Shown piece after piece: positions 1 to 10,710 of a DNA stretch of 64,000 bases. A program made the position numbers and the translations under genes. The notes under the pieces are model-generated. The model was not told the origin of the DNA. It saw only the letters and a program-made list of their open reading frames with translations, and did no database searches. The first letter of the stretch is position 1. Every line of letters starts with the position of its first letter. This stretch comes from Piliocolobus tephrosceles (taxonomy: Eukaryota; Chordata; Mammalia; Primates; Cercopithecidae): contig NC_045434.1 in NCBI RefSeq assembly GCF_002776525.5, forward strand, positions 198,785,201 to 198,849,200, in the 5' to 3' direction.

Positions 1-83
1 TTCTTCAACTCTAAAAATGATGCTATCATAGCATTCCCAACCTGCCTCAAAGGGGCTCTTGTTTTGTCTGTTTCTTTGTCTTT

Positions 84-347
84 TTCTTTCTTTCTTTTTT
101 TATCTTTCTTTTTTTTTTTTTTGAGACAGTGTTTTGCTCTTGTTGCCCCGGCTGGAGTGTAATGGCGCGATCTCGGCTCACCACAACCCCTGCCTCCTGG
201 GTTCAAGCGATTCTCCTGCCTCAGCCTCCCAAGTAGCTGGGATTACAGGCATGTACCATCATGCCCAGCTAATTTTGTATTTTTAGTAGAGATGGGGTTT
301 CTGCATGTTGGCCAGGCTGGTCTCGAACTCCCGACCTCAGGTGATCC
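84..347 (-). mobile_element. Alu, 5'-truncated
   Basis: A T-rich tail (84-122) runs into 'gagacagtg' and the antisense Alu body. The copy stops at 'gtgatccgc', so the 5' end of the element is missing. Confidence 0.9.
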
Positions 348-514
348 GCTCTTGTTTTTTTCTTAAGCGAACTGATGAAGCATTTATTACACATTTGAGC
401 TCTGTGACCGTTCCTCATTCAGTCCTCACCACAGCCTAGGAGGGGGCTGCTATCACTAACCACATTTGCAAGGTGAGAAACTGAAGCTCACACAAGCGTA
501 AGACCTGTCCAAGG

Positions 515-848
515 GGCCGGGCATGGTGGCTCACACCTGTAATCTTGGCACTTTGGGAGGCCCAGGCAGGAGGATAGCTTGAGCTCAGTAGTTCAAGACC
601 AGTCTAGGAAACACAGTGAGACCCTCTCTCTACAAAAAAAAAAAATAATAATAATAATAAATAAATAAATAAATAAATAATTAAAAAATTAGCCAGGTGT
701 GGTGGCACATGCCTGTGGTCCCAGCTACTCAGGAGGCTGAGGTGGAAGGATTGTTTAAGCCTGGGAGATTGAGGCTGCAGTGAGCTGTTATTGCCTGGGC
801 AATTGAGCAAGTTCCTGTCTCAAAAAAAAAAAAAGAAAAAAAGAGAGA
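515..848 (+). mobile_element. AluJ-like element
   Basis: It starts 'ggccgggcatggtggc'. The middle A-rich linker has grown into a (TAAA)n microsatellite (645-681). Flanking direct repeats 'agacctgtccaagg' and 'agacttgtccatgg' mark insertion into the MIR. Confidence 0.92.
645..681. repeat. (TAAA)n microsatellite
   Basis: About nine TAA/TAAA units expanded from the Alu middle A-rich linker. Confidence 0.85.
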
Positions 849-966
849 GACTTGTCCATGGTCCCACAACTGGTGGTAATGGCAAAGCTGAGACTCAAGT
901 CCAGGTCAATCTGGATCCGGAACCGAGCCATACTGTGGTGGGAATCAAACAGGAGGGCGGGAGTGG

Positions 967-1056
967 AAATGCTTCCAGGTCCGGAGATGCAGTGCGGGCT
1001 CGGGGAATCATAAATGCTTCTAAGTACGGAGATGCAGTGCCGGCTCGGGGAATCAT
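967..1056. repeat. 45-bp tandem duplication, two units
   Basis: Units 967-1011 and 1012-1056 both run from 'aaatgcttc' to 'ggctcggggaatcat', with about 41 of 45 bases identical by eye. Confidence 0.9.
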
Positions 1057-2157
1057 CACCAGGGTTGTCTTTACTGTGTCACTTGCCGGGCTGTGTTTCA
1101 GATGCCATCACGTGGACAACCTGAGAACCTGTGCTGGGGAGGAAACTGGGGGGATATCATATGAATATGGCTGGCTTCTCTCCCCGCACCCTAAACTGAG
1201 CAGTCCAATCCAGTCCTGCGAGGTGTCCACGCTGTGCCAAGACCCTGAGGCTATAGCCCTTGGCCCAGGTGACTTTCTGTTTTCAGGATGATTTCTGACA
1301 GACCTTCCCTGCCTGTGCTTAGGCATTATCTTATGTGATCCTCACCTCGGTCCTATAAAGACACTTCTCTTTCTCTCCCCAAGCTATAAACGAGGACGCT
1401 GAAGTCTGGGGAGAGGGCATAGTGGGAACCCACGCACAGCCAAGGCTCTCAGCCCCCAGCTACGCTGCAGGGACCACCAGAAGAGTAAGATCAGGTCTCA
1501 GCCTTCTTCCAGCAGAACCCAGAACAGTGTAAAACTGTTCTCTTTTCCCTCCATCTCCTGGGGAGAGAAAGGATGTACTCAGTCCTCACTCCATGCAGCA
1601 AAGACCTCAAATGCCAAGGAGAGACAATGACAGACAAGGGCAGATTAATGGGGGAGGAACTGCATAGTGGAGACAGGGCCAAGCAGGGAGGAAAGGATTC
1701 CCCAGCAGGCGAGGAAGTGAAGGCTGCTGGGGCCCCATCCAGTCGGGGAGGATGTGGGTGAGCAGAGGTGACTTCGTGGTTCGGTGTCCCGTGAGCTTCA
1801 CGGCTTCTCCTCCCCTCCCCCACGTGCTCCCACTGCCCAGAGAGGAGGTCTCTGATCTTCTGCTCATACAGTGAGTCAAAGACAGCTTTTCCCACTCCCC
1901 CACCCCCACCACCCCACCCATCTCTCAGCGGCTCCCTTGCCTCCCTAGAGGTTGAGGCCACCCCTAAGTTCCTCTTTGAGAGCCACAGCTGCGTTCACGG
2001 TGTTGCCTCCATCCAAATTCATTGAGTTCGTCCTCTGTGTCTCTCTGGGTCTGTTTGGGTCCTGGAGACTCTGATGGAGCTGGGAGCTGAGCAATAGAGC
2101 CCACGGAGAGCAAGGGAGGAGCCAGAGGCTGCTTCCCCGACCTTCTGAAGCCCTCCC

Positions 2158-2262
2158 TCCCTTCCAATGGGCCCATTTGACAGATGAGGCCACCAAGGCT
2201 TAGACACAACAGGCAGAGACAGGAGTCAAACCCAAGTCTGTCTTCCCACTACTTTCTACCAG
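2158..2262 (-). repeat. MIR fragment
   Basis: The antisense MIR core is visible as 'catttgacagatgaggcca' followed by 'gtcaaacccaagtctgtc'. Confidence 0.6.
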
Positions 2263-2430
2263 TTTTTCCCACCAGGCAAGGAGATGTTCCAGAAGGTTCA
2301 CATCATTAGAAGTTCTTGATGCCTGTTTCCATTTTTAAAAAATTAGTGAATAATTATTGTAATGTTTAAAAGATATTTTTCTCAATGTGAGATCTTCCTA
2401 GGATAAGTGGAAGAATCAAATCCGGCAGTT

Positions 2431-2548
2431 ATAGCCAGGCATCGCTTGAGCCCAGGAATTCAAGGCTGCAGTGAGCTGAGATTGTGCTACTGCACTCTAG
2501 CCTGGGTGACAGAGCAAGATCCCTATCTCCAAATAAATATTTAAAAAG
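2431..2548 (+). mobile_element. Alu right-arm fragment
   Basis: It begins 'agccaggcatcgcttgag' (most of the left arm deleted) and ends in the A-rich tail before 2548. AluJ-like. Confidence 0.8.
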
Positions 2549-2556
2549 GGATAATT

Positions 2557-2844
2557 GGGCAGGCATGGTGGTTCATGCCTGTAATCCCAGCACTTTGGGA
2601 GGCCCAGGCGGGCAAATCATGAGGTCAGGATATCAAGACCATGCTGGCCAACATGGTAAAACCCCGTCTCTACTAAAAATACAAAAATTAGCTGGGCATG
2701 GTGGCACATAACTGTCATCCCAGATACTCAGGAGGCTGAGGCAGGAGAATTGCTTGAACCAGGGAGCCAGAGGTTGCAGTGAGCTGAGATAGTGCTACTG
2801 CAGCCTGGTAACAGAGGAAGACTCCATCTCAAAAAAAAAAAAAA
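2557..2844 (+). mobile_element. Alu
   Basis: Full-length dimer ending in a 14-A tail. Candidate flanking repeats are 'gggataatt' and 'gcgatagtt'. Confidence 0.93.
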
Positions 2845-3034
2845 GCGATAGTTAGTGGTGATAGAACAAACTATCTCATGACTCACAACCAGGCAATCAG
2901 TCATTCAGCCACAGCTTTGGCTGATACATGGCTTTACATCGTTTGTGCTCTTAATCTGATATCATTTAATTTATACACTTACTGAGCTAATGATTAAAGA
3001 CAGCATAAGAAACTGATGTCAAAAATACAAGGAA
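2845..3034. other. Unique spacer
   Basis: AT-rich DNA with no gene signal that I can see. Confidence 0.4.
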
Positions 3035-3640
3035 GCTGGGTGTGGTAACTCACGCCTGTAATCTCAGCACTTTGGGAGACTGAGGTAGGCGGGTCACTTG
3101 AGGCCAGGAGTTTGAGAGCAGCCTGGCCAACATGGTGAAACCCCATCTCTACTAAAAAAATACAAAGATGGCCGGGTGCGGTGGCTCAAGCCTGTAATCC
3201 TAGCACTTTGGGAGGCCGAGACGGGCAGATCACGAGGTCAGGAGATCGAGACCATCCTGGCTAACACGGTGAAACCCCGTCTCTACTAAAAATACAAAAA
3301 ACTAGCCGGGCGAGGTGGCGGGCGCCTGTAGTCCCAGCTACTCCGGAGGCTGAGGCAGGAGAATGGCGTAAACCCGGGAGGCGGAGCTTGCAGTGAGCTG
3401 AGATCCGGCCACTGCACTCCAGCCCGGGCGACAGAGCAAGACTCCGTCTCAAAAAAAAAAAAAAAAAATACAAAGATTAGCCAGGTGTGGTGGCAATGCC
3501 TGTAATCCCAGCTACTTGGGAGGCTGAGGCCGGAGAATTGCTTGAACCTGGGCAGCGGAGGTTGCAGTGAGCTGAGATCACATCCTGCACTTCAGCCTGG
3601 GCAACAGAGCAAGACTCCATTTCAAAAAAAAAAAGAAAAG
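3035..3640 (+). mobile_element. Older Alu split by a younger Alu
   Basis: Left part 3035-3170 ends in the middle linker 'tacaaagatg'. The element resumes at 'tacaaagattagccaggtg' after the nested copy and ends in an A-rich tail. Confidence 0.9.
3171..3468 (+). mobile_element. AluYRa-type element nested in an Alu
   Basis: It carries the monkey diagnostic 'gatccggccactgc' and 'cgaggtggcggg'. Target duplication 'atacaaagat' flanks it inside the older Alu. Confidence 0.93.
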
Positions 3641-3711
3641 AAGAGAAGACAAAATATGAGGAAATGACGGCAGTGTTAACTCCTCTGCAGATTTGCTTCA
3701 AGATTCTTTTT

Positions 3712-4025
3712 TCTCTTTTTTTTTTTTTTTGAAACAATGTCTCCCTCTATCACCAGGCTGGAGCGTAGTGGCGCAATCTCAGCTCACTGCAACCTCCGCT
3801 TCCCAACCTCTGCCTCCTAGGTTCAAGAGATTCTCCTGCCTCAGACCCCCATGCAGCTGGGATTACAGGTGCATGCCACACACATGGCTAATTTTTTCAT
3901 ATTTTTAGTAGAGATGGGGTTTCACCATGTTGGCCAGGCTGGTCCTGAACTCCTGACCTCAGGTAATCTGCCCATCTCGTCCTCCTAAAGCGCTGGGATT
4001 ACAGGAGTGAGTCGCCATGCCCGGC
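3712..4025 (-). mobile_element. Alu
   Basis: Poly(T) start and 5' end 'catgcccggct'. Target duplication 'ttgcttcaagattc' is intact on both sides. Confidence 0.94.
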
Positions 4026-4231
4026 TTGCTTCAAGATTCATAAATTACATTTATCTGATCAACTTTCTTATATGGCATATTAGAGAAATCCTAGTACTTC
4101 ACAACATTTCAAAGGTTGGTAAGAAGAGAGAATAAGATGTATTCTATCTTTTCCTGTACTGGGCATAAAAGAGATCTACACCTGCAAGGCATATACAGAC
4201 AGGCATGCAAATAGGGCCCTGAGACATATTT

Positions 4232-4403
4232 TTTCTTTTCTTTTCTTTTCTTTTTTTTGACACAGAGTCTCACTTTGTCACCCAGGCTGGAGTGCAGTGG
4301 TGCAATCATGGCTCCCTGAAGCCTTGACTTCCTAGACTTAAGCCATCCTCTCATCTCAATCTCCTAAGTAGCCGGGACTATAGGCACATACCACCACTCC
4401 CAG
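4232..4403 (-). mobile_element. AluJ fragment
   Basis: Antisense Alu with 'atcatggctccctgaagcc'. Only about one arm remains, ending near 'caccactcccagct'. Confidence 0.85.
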
Positions 4404-4468
4404 CTCAATGAGACCTATTTTATCTTATCATATAGCAAACAGAAAATTACTTTTAGAAAGTATAAACT

Positions 4469-4545
4469 GGCTGGGTGTGGTGGCTCACGCCTATAATCCC
4501 GGAAGTTCAAGACCAACGTGGGCAACATGGCAAAACTCCATCTAA
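4469..4545 (+). mobile_element. Internally deleted Alu
   Basis: The Alu 5' end 'ggctgggtgtggtggctcac' jumps at once to 'aagttcaagaccaacgtggg', so about 60 bp of the left arm are missing. It runs into a purine microsatellite. Confidence 0.8.
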
Positions 4546-4574
4546 AAAGAAAGAAAGACAAGAAAGAGAGGAAG

Positions 4575-4624
<50 letters not shown>

Positions 4625-4660
4625 GGAAGGAAGGAAGGAAGGAAGGGAGATGAAAAAAAG
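4537..4660. repeat. (GAAA)n / (GGAA)n purine tract
   Basis: About 120 bases almost wholly A and G, grown from the tail of the truncated Alu. The long lysine/arginine-rich frame through it is an artefact. Confidence 0.9.
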
Positions 4661-4794
4661 TTAGAGAAAAATTTAAACAATACACTTATTGTAAACAGTA
4701 CATTTGATTTAAAATCACTTCCTTTTTCATGGGCTATAGAAAATTATGAAATAGCTCCAGTAATTTCCTCCGGGGTTTATAAAATTAAGTTTTC

Positions 4795-4920
4795 TACGGC
4801 CCACACATCCCATTTAATCCTCACAACAGTCCTGAGTGGAGATAGTTTCACTATTCCCATTTTACAGACAAGGACAGCGAGGCTCAAGGAGACGACGTAA
4901 TGTGCACGAGAGACCACAGC
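4795..4920 (-). repeat. MIR fragment
   Basis: Antisense MIR core with 'cccattttacagacaagga' followed by 'gaggctcaagga'. Confidence 0.65.
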
Positions 4921-5690
4921 TTTAATAAGGGTCAGGAGGTGGGTACAGCGGTGTGGGCCTGGAGTCCCACTACTGGAGAGTCTGAGGGAGGAAGACAGCT
5001 TAAGCTAGTTCTCCAAAAAACATCGGAGTGGGAGCAGAATCAGAACTCACAACTATGATTTAGGCTGCCTCTGTCTACTTATTTCCTCCTTATTCTCGGT
5101 TGGTTCCGAAAATAAGTTCAGGACCAACTGAGAATCTGTGTTCAGAACCAATTGAGAATCTCTTTTACACAGAGCAGGAACGGGAACTAGAAATCCAGGC
5201 CACCTTGCAAGTTTGGCTCCCAAGGCCTGAGATTGGCTTGATAGAGTGTTGGCTTGACAGAGTGTCCCGTGATCCCGCTGGATCCCAAATCCAGGCCAGA
5301 GATTGTAACATGTCTTCTTTGTTATAGTCCCAGTGACCAAAAGCCAACAGATACACAAATGCACCTTAATTAATTCTATTACAGAGAGGTAGAAGGAACT
5401 TACAGGTCAGCTCCCCAGATGTCTGGCCTATCCCTGCCGTTCCTCTTCTCTCCATGGCCTGAGTCCCCATGCCAGGCTTAATTCATCCATCAGCCTCTGC
5501 CCAGCTTGTCCCTTTGTCCCCTCCAGCCCCTTTGCCACCACTCACAGATCTTACCAGTCCCACGAGTCAAGCCTCTCTGCCGATGCTGGTTTCCCCAACT
5601 ACAGAACAGGAGTGATACTAGTCCCCCCTCATGGACTTGTGTGTAGAATATATAATATAGAAATATATACAATATATAAAGTGCAAAGAT
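4921..5690. other. Low-repeat stretch
   Basis: A weak Alu-like fragment may lie at 4935-5015. The rest, including a near-repeat of 'ccaactgagaatct' and 'ccaattgagaatct' at 5120-5165, matches no gene that I know. Confidence 0.4.
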
Positions 5691-5691
5691 G

Positions 5692-5994
5692 TCTGGGCGT
5701 GGTGGCTCACACCTGTAATCCCAGAACTTTGGGAGGCCGAAGCAGGTGGATCACCTGAGGTCAGGAGTTCAAGACAAGCCTAGCCAACATGGTGAAACCC
5801 CGTCTCTACGAAAAATACAAAAACTAGCTGGCATGGTGTCAGGTACCTGTAATCCCAGCTACTTGGGAAGCTGAGGCAAGAGAATCACTTAAACCTGGGA
5901 GGCGGAGGTTGCAGTGAGCTGAGATCCACTACACTCCAGCCTGGGCGACAGGGCCAGACTCATCTCAAAAAAAAAAAAAAAAGAAAAGAAAAGT
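5692..5994 (+). mobile_element. Alu
   Basis: Complete dimer from 'tgtctgggcgtggtggctc' to an A-rich tail. Confidence 0.92.
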
Positions 5995-6690
5995 ACAGAG
6001 AATAGTGCCTGACACACAGTATACAGTAGGTACGATTTCAGTATTAGTTGCTACTATTGTCATAATCACCAGACTGTTTCAAGAGCTGAGCCTCCATGGC
6101 TCTCCACATAGCTTCACAAACTCCCCTCTTCTGTTCTGGGAACCAGCCTAAATTGCAACCTCAACCTCCAACTGATGCAACCCTATAAGCAAACCAGAAT
6201 CATGGCTAGGGCAGGGGCTCTACCCTTTGGGATCTGGCCAAGCCAGGAAGAGGTAAAGTGGCCTGAAGGCAAATCGCAGGTGATTCAGAATGTTCATCAC
6301 GTGGTTAACCCTATCCTACTCCTGCTTTAGAGAGAAGCCACCATGAAAAGTCCTCATCATCAGGGGACAGGCCTCTCTGTCCCCTGGTTATAATGCCTAC
6401 TTTGTATGAAAGTTTCCTTTCCTACAGAGAGCACTTCATGGACAGAACGGGGGACTGGCCACTTCCAGGAGTGATTTTAACAATGCTCCTCCCACCCCCA
6501 GTCAAATGCATACTTCCCAATGGCTGACTGAGATTTCACAGTAACAGGCTACCCTCAGGTGAAGGAGATCCACACATGCTTATCAGTCATTTACACTTTA
6601 ATATCACAGAGCATCACATAATTTTCTGTAGTAGACTTTCTTCGAAAGAGGGAGATAGGCCTTTTAGTTCTTGTTATAAAAATGAAGATT
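5995..6690. other. Low-repeat stretch
   Basis: No coding or RNA signal recognised. Base composition is ordinary. Confidence 0.4.
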
Positions 6691-7010
6691 GGCCAGGCAC
6701 AGTGGCTCACACTTGTAATCCCAGCATTTGGAAGCAGCACCAGGTGGATCACCTGAGGTCAGGAGTTTGAGACCAGCCTGGCCAACATGGTGAAGCTTTG
6801 TCTCTAATAAAAATACAAAAAACAAAACAAAAAAAAATAGCTGGGCGTGGTGGCAGGCTCCTGTAATCCCAAGATACTCGGGAGGCTGAGCCAGGAGAAT
6901 CACTTGAACCTGGGAGACAGAGGCTGTAATGAGCCAAGATCGTACCACTGTACTCCAGCCTAGGTGACAGAGCAAGACTCCAAAACAAAAAACAAACAAA
7001 CAAACAAACA
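6691..7010 (+). mobile_element. Alu
   Basis: Starts 'ggccaggcacagtggctc' and has a (CAAA)n-like tail at 6982-7010. Confidence 0.92.
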
Positions 7011-7239
7011 CCCCAGAGGATCTGAGTGACATCCCCTGGATCACAAGGGAGCTCCCTAATGGGGCAAAGCTAAGATGCTTGTCTTCAGGCGGTGTGAACT
7101 CTGGAATTTGGTAAAGCAGAAAATGGGGAGCCCAAATGCAATTTTTCAACATTTCAAAGGGCCCCCCAGAAAGATTAGAAAGAAGTCACCGGGAGAAAGC
7201 CACAGGAGCCAGCTGAGCAACTAGGAGGCAGGCCCCTGT

Positions 7240-7470
7240 GACAGTTGCAGACCTGGGCATAGGGTTGGGTTACATCCGGCTCTGCTCTTCTGTGCAACCT
7301 CAGACAAGTCACTGCATCTTTGCGCTTCGGTCTCCTTGTCTGCAAAACAGAGATGATGATAATAGGCTCTGCTCTTTTGTGCAACCTCAGACAAGTCACT
7401 GCATCTTTGCGCTTCGGTCTCCTTGTCTGCAAAACAGAGATGATGACTTACTGTGAGGATTAATTGCGTT
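7240..7470 (+). repeat. MIR carrying an internal tandem duplication
   Basis: MIR sense core 'cctcagacaagtcactgca' and 'gtctccttgtctgcaaaac' appears twice in a row because of an 87-bp duplication (7278-7364 and 7365-7447). Confidence 0.75.
7278..7447. repeat. 87-bp tandem duplication
   Basis: Both units start 'ggctctgctctt'. One mismatch was found over the 83 bases compared by eye (c/t at 7290 versus 7377). Confidence 0.95.
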
Positions 7471-7630
7471 TTACACAACTAAGCTCCCCACAATCCCATT
7501 TTCACCCTTGCATTTATGGCCTGGCAGGTTAGGTTCTGCAAGGCTGTTTCACAGATCCTTTGAGGAGCACTTTTGATATGTTAACCCAGGCATGCCCTTC
7601 TTACTGATGCACTTGAAAAAAAAAAAATGC

Positions 7631-7930
7631 GGTCCGGCGCGGTAGCTCAAGCCTGTAATCCCAGCACTTTGGGAGGCCGAGACGGGCGGATCACAAGGTC
7701 AGGAGATCGAGACCATCCTGGCTAACACTGTGAAACCCCGTCTCTACTAAAAAATACAAAAAAAAACTAGCCGGGCGAGGTGGCAGGCGCCTGTAGTCCC
7801 AGCTGCTCGGGAGGCTGAGGCAGGAGAATGGCGTAAACCTGGGAGGTGGAGCTTGCAGTGAGCTGAGATCCGGCCACTGCACTCCAGCCTGGGCGACAGA
7901 GTGAGAGTCCGTCTCAAAAAAAAAAAAAAA
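7631..7930 (+). mobile_element. AluYRa-type element
   Basis: Carries 'gatccggccactgc' and 'cgaggtggcagg'. Its poly(A) abuts the poly(T) of the next, antisense Alu with a single C between them. Confidence 0.93.
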
Positions 7931-8236
7931 CTTTTTTTTTTTTTTTTTTTAGACAAAGCCTGGGGTCTCACTCTATCACCCAGGCTGGAGTGAAGTGGCA
8001 TATTCACGGCTAGCTGTAGCTTCAACCACCTGGGCTCAAGTGGTCCTCCCACCTCAGCCTCCCAAGTGTCTGGGACCACAGGCATGCACCACCACCCGTG
8101 GCTAATTTTTTTTATTTGTAGAGGCAGGGTCTTCCTATGTTGCCCAGGCTTGTCTTGAACTCCTGGGCCCAAGGGCTCCTCCCACCTCAGCCTCCCAAAT
8201 TCCTGGGATTACAGGTGTGAGTCACTGCACCCGGCC
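7931..8236 (-). mobile_element. AluJ
   Basis: Old antisense Alu with 'cacggctagctgtagcttc'. Its right flank 'tcactttgaaaat' resembles 'gcacttgaaaa' left of the preceding AluYRa, so that younger Alu landed inside this copy's target duplication. Confidence 0.9.
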
Positions 8237-8320
8237 TCACTTTGAAAATCAGAAAGCAGGTTACCCTCCTTGAGGATGTTCGCAAGTGTCAAAGAGAATA
8301 CTTCCAACCAATCCACTAAG

Positions 8321-8332
8321 AAACAGTTATTG
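8321..8332 (+). repeat. 5' target-site duplication of the BTBD6 retrocopy
   Basis: 'aaacagttattg' here matches 'aaacagttactg' at 10741-10752 with one difference. Confidence 0.8.
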
Positions 8333-8792
8333 TTGCGGCTGGGCCTGGCCGGACTGCGCTAGGTTAGGCTCTGGCAGGATCGCAGGGGCGGGGGTGGCAG
8401 GGGCACGGGTGGCAGTCCCGCGGGTCGCAGGGCCGCCGCCGCCGCTCACGCATGCTGCCGCCCCTGGCCTGCCTTCACCGCTGCGTCGCTCAGAGCCCAA
8501 CCTCCCTGCTTTTGCTTGCAGAGCCGCTCCCAAGGCCCCGGCGCGGCGCGAGGGCGCGGGGCGGGGGTCCACAGGCGCCGAGGCTGCCCCCGAGGCCCCA
8601 TTCGCGGCGGCGGACCTAGCCAACAGCAACGCCGGCGCCGCCGTGGGCAGGAAGGCCGGGCAGCGCAGCCTGCACAGCACCCCGGCGCCCGCGCCTCCCA
8701 CACTCGGCAACAACCACCCGGAGAGCCCCGAATGGCGGTGCTGCCGCCCCACGCTGCGCGAGAGGAACGCGCTCACGTTCAACAACGAGCTC

Positions 8793-9091
8793 GGCCGGGC
8801 GCGGTGGCTCACGCCTGTAATCCCAGCACTTTGGGAGGCCGAGACGGGCGGATCACGAGGTCAGGAGATCGAGACCATCCTGGCTTACACGGTGAAACCC
8901 CGTCTCTACTAAAAATAGAAAAAATTAGCCGGGCGTGGTGGCGGGCGACTAGTCCGAGCTACACGGGAGGCTGAGGCAGGAGAATGGCGTGAACCCGGGA
9001 GGCGGAGCTTGCAGTGAGTGGAGATCGCGCTGCTACACTCCAGCCTGGGCGACAGAGCGAGACTCCGTCTCAAAAAAAAAAAAAAAAAAAA
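8793..9091 (+). mobile_element. AluY inside the BTBD6 pseudogene
   Basis: AluY with human-type 'gatcgcgctgctacactcc'. It splits the BTBD6 codons for '...FNNEL' and 'MAEVHF'. Only 'gctc' is repeated at the two junctions, so the usual 7-20 bp target duplication is absent. Confidence 0.94.
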
Positions 9092-10710
9092 GGCTCATGG
9101 CCGAAGTGCACTTTGTCACTTTGTCTTGGGGCCCCCTGGGGCGACCAGGACGGTGCCTGCCCACAGGTACGTCCTGGCTGTCGCAGCTCCGTCTTCTATG
9201 CCATGTTCTACGCGGACCTGGCGGAAGTCAAATCTGAAATTCACATTCCGGACGTGGAGCCCGCCGCCTTTCTGATCCTCTTAAAGTACATGTACAGTGA
9301 TGAGATCGATCTGGAAGCTGACACGGTGCTGGCCAGTCTGTACGCTGCTAAGAAGTACATCGTCCCAGCATTGGCAAAAGCCTGCATCAACTTTCTGGAG
9401 ACAAGTCTGAAAGCCAAGAACGCCTGCGTCCTGCTGTCCCAGAGCCGGCTGTTTGAGGACCTGCTGGGAGGCCATCGACGCACAGGCCGAGATGGTCCGG
9501 CGGTCCGAAGGCTTTTGTGAGATAGACCGGCAGATGCTGGAGATGATTGTCACTCGGGAGGCCTTCAACACCAAGGAGGCTGTGGTCTTCGAGGCCCTCC
9601 TGAACTGGACCAAGGCAGAGTGCAAGAGGTAGGGGCTGCCAGTCACCCCACGAAACAAGAGGCATGTTTTGGGGCGAGCCCTCTATCTGGTCCGAATTCC
9701 AACCATGACCCTAGAGGAGTTTGCTAACGGCGCTGCCCAGGCAGACATCCTGACTCTGGAGGAGACCCACGCCATTTTCCTGCGGTACACGGCCACCAAC
9801 AAGCCCCGCCTGGACTTCCCCCTGACCAAGAGGAAGGGCCTCTCCCCGCAGAGGTGCCACCGATTCCAGTCTTCTGCCTACCGCAGCAACCAATGGCAGT
9901 ACCGCGGGCGCTGCGACAGCATCCAGTTTTCGGTGGACAGAGGGTATTTATTGCGGGGTGAGCCTGTATGGGTCCAGCTCTGGGAAGGCTGAGTACAGCC
10001 TGAAGATTGAGCTCAAGCGGCTGGGGATGGTTCTGGCTCAGAACCTGACCAAGTTCACGTGGGACGGATCCAGTAACACCTTCCTGGTCTGGTTTGAACA
10101 CCCGGTCCAGGTTGAACAAGACATCTTCTACACCGCCAGTGCTGTCCTGGATGGCAGCAACCTCAGCTACTTTGGGCAGGAGGGGATGATGGAAGCGCAG
10201 TGCGGAGAGGGGGCCTTCCAGTTCCAGTGCTCCGCGGACAGGACCAACGGGACTAGGGTCCAGGGTGGGCAGATCCCTGAGCTCATCTGTGCCTGAGGTG
10301 CCCAGGGAGTCTGCAGCAGGTCGGCCAGTGAGTGGAGCGGAAGTCAGGACGCTAACTGCTTCTTGACACCATGAAAGGCCACACTTAACCTTGTCTCTCT
10401 TTGGCATGTAGTCAACTGAAGCTTGATTCTGTGAAGTAGGCACCTTTCCACACAGCCAGAGCTGGGGGATTGGAGTCTTAGGCATCTCTGGTACACTGGG
10501 GTGCATGTCTCAGGTGGAGGAAGATTTAGGGCACAACACAGGCCCCAGATCCCCTCCCATGGCACCCATGCCACCTGCTTTGAGGGGTTGGATGCTCCTG
10601 CCACGCTCTTGGATACTAAGTGGTTCCAAGCTTCACTTTAGACCTTCCTTACACATTTAAAATCGACAAAAAGTCACTTAAAATAATGGACTTCTGTAAT
10701 AACTAAAATT

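Larger units (their letters stand above)
410..950 (-). repeat. MIR split by an Alu
   Basis: The left part has 'gagaaactgaagctcaca' and the right part 'cttgtccatggtcccacaac', the antisense MIR core. An Alu sits in the middle, so the MIR is the older element. Confidence 0.6.
950..2430. other. Low-repeat stretch upstream or intronic to CNR2
   Basis: About 1.5 kb without Alu. It holds a 45-bp tandem duplication (967-1056), a MIR-like piece near 1340-1480 and an antisense MIR near 2158-2260. Frames such as 791-1291 and 1491-1961 cross repeats or have no recognisable domain, so I call no gene. Confidence 0.5.

Noticed and set aside
791..1291. 166-aa open frame with a repeated peptide
   Set aside because: It begins in an Alu tail, crosses a MIR and owes its repeat to the 45-bp duplication. 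No domain or splice context supports it.
1..2900. CNR2 first exon and promoter
   Set aside because: From remembered human gene length the upstream exon could fall near the left edge, but I found no sequence matching the 5'UTR that I recall and no convincing promoter.
4475..4900. 141-aa lysine/arginine-rich open frame
   Set aside because: Product of the (GAAA)n tract between an Alu and a MIR.
8286..8912. 208-aa frame as a new proline/alanine-rich gene
   Set aside because: It is the 5' part of the same retrocopy running into the AluY.
9014..9520. Reading frame with BTB-like protein as a possible live gene
   Set aside because: It is one fragment of the frameshifted BTBD6 retrocopy and starts inside an Alu.
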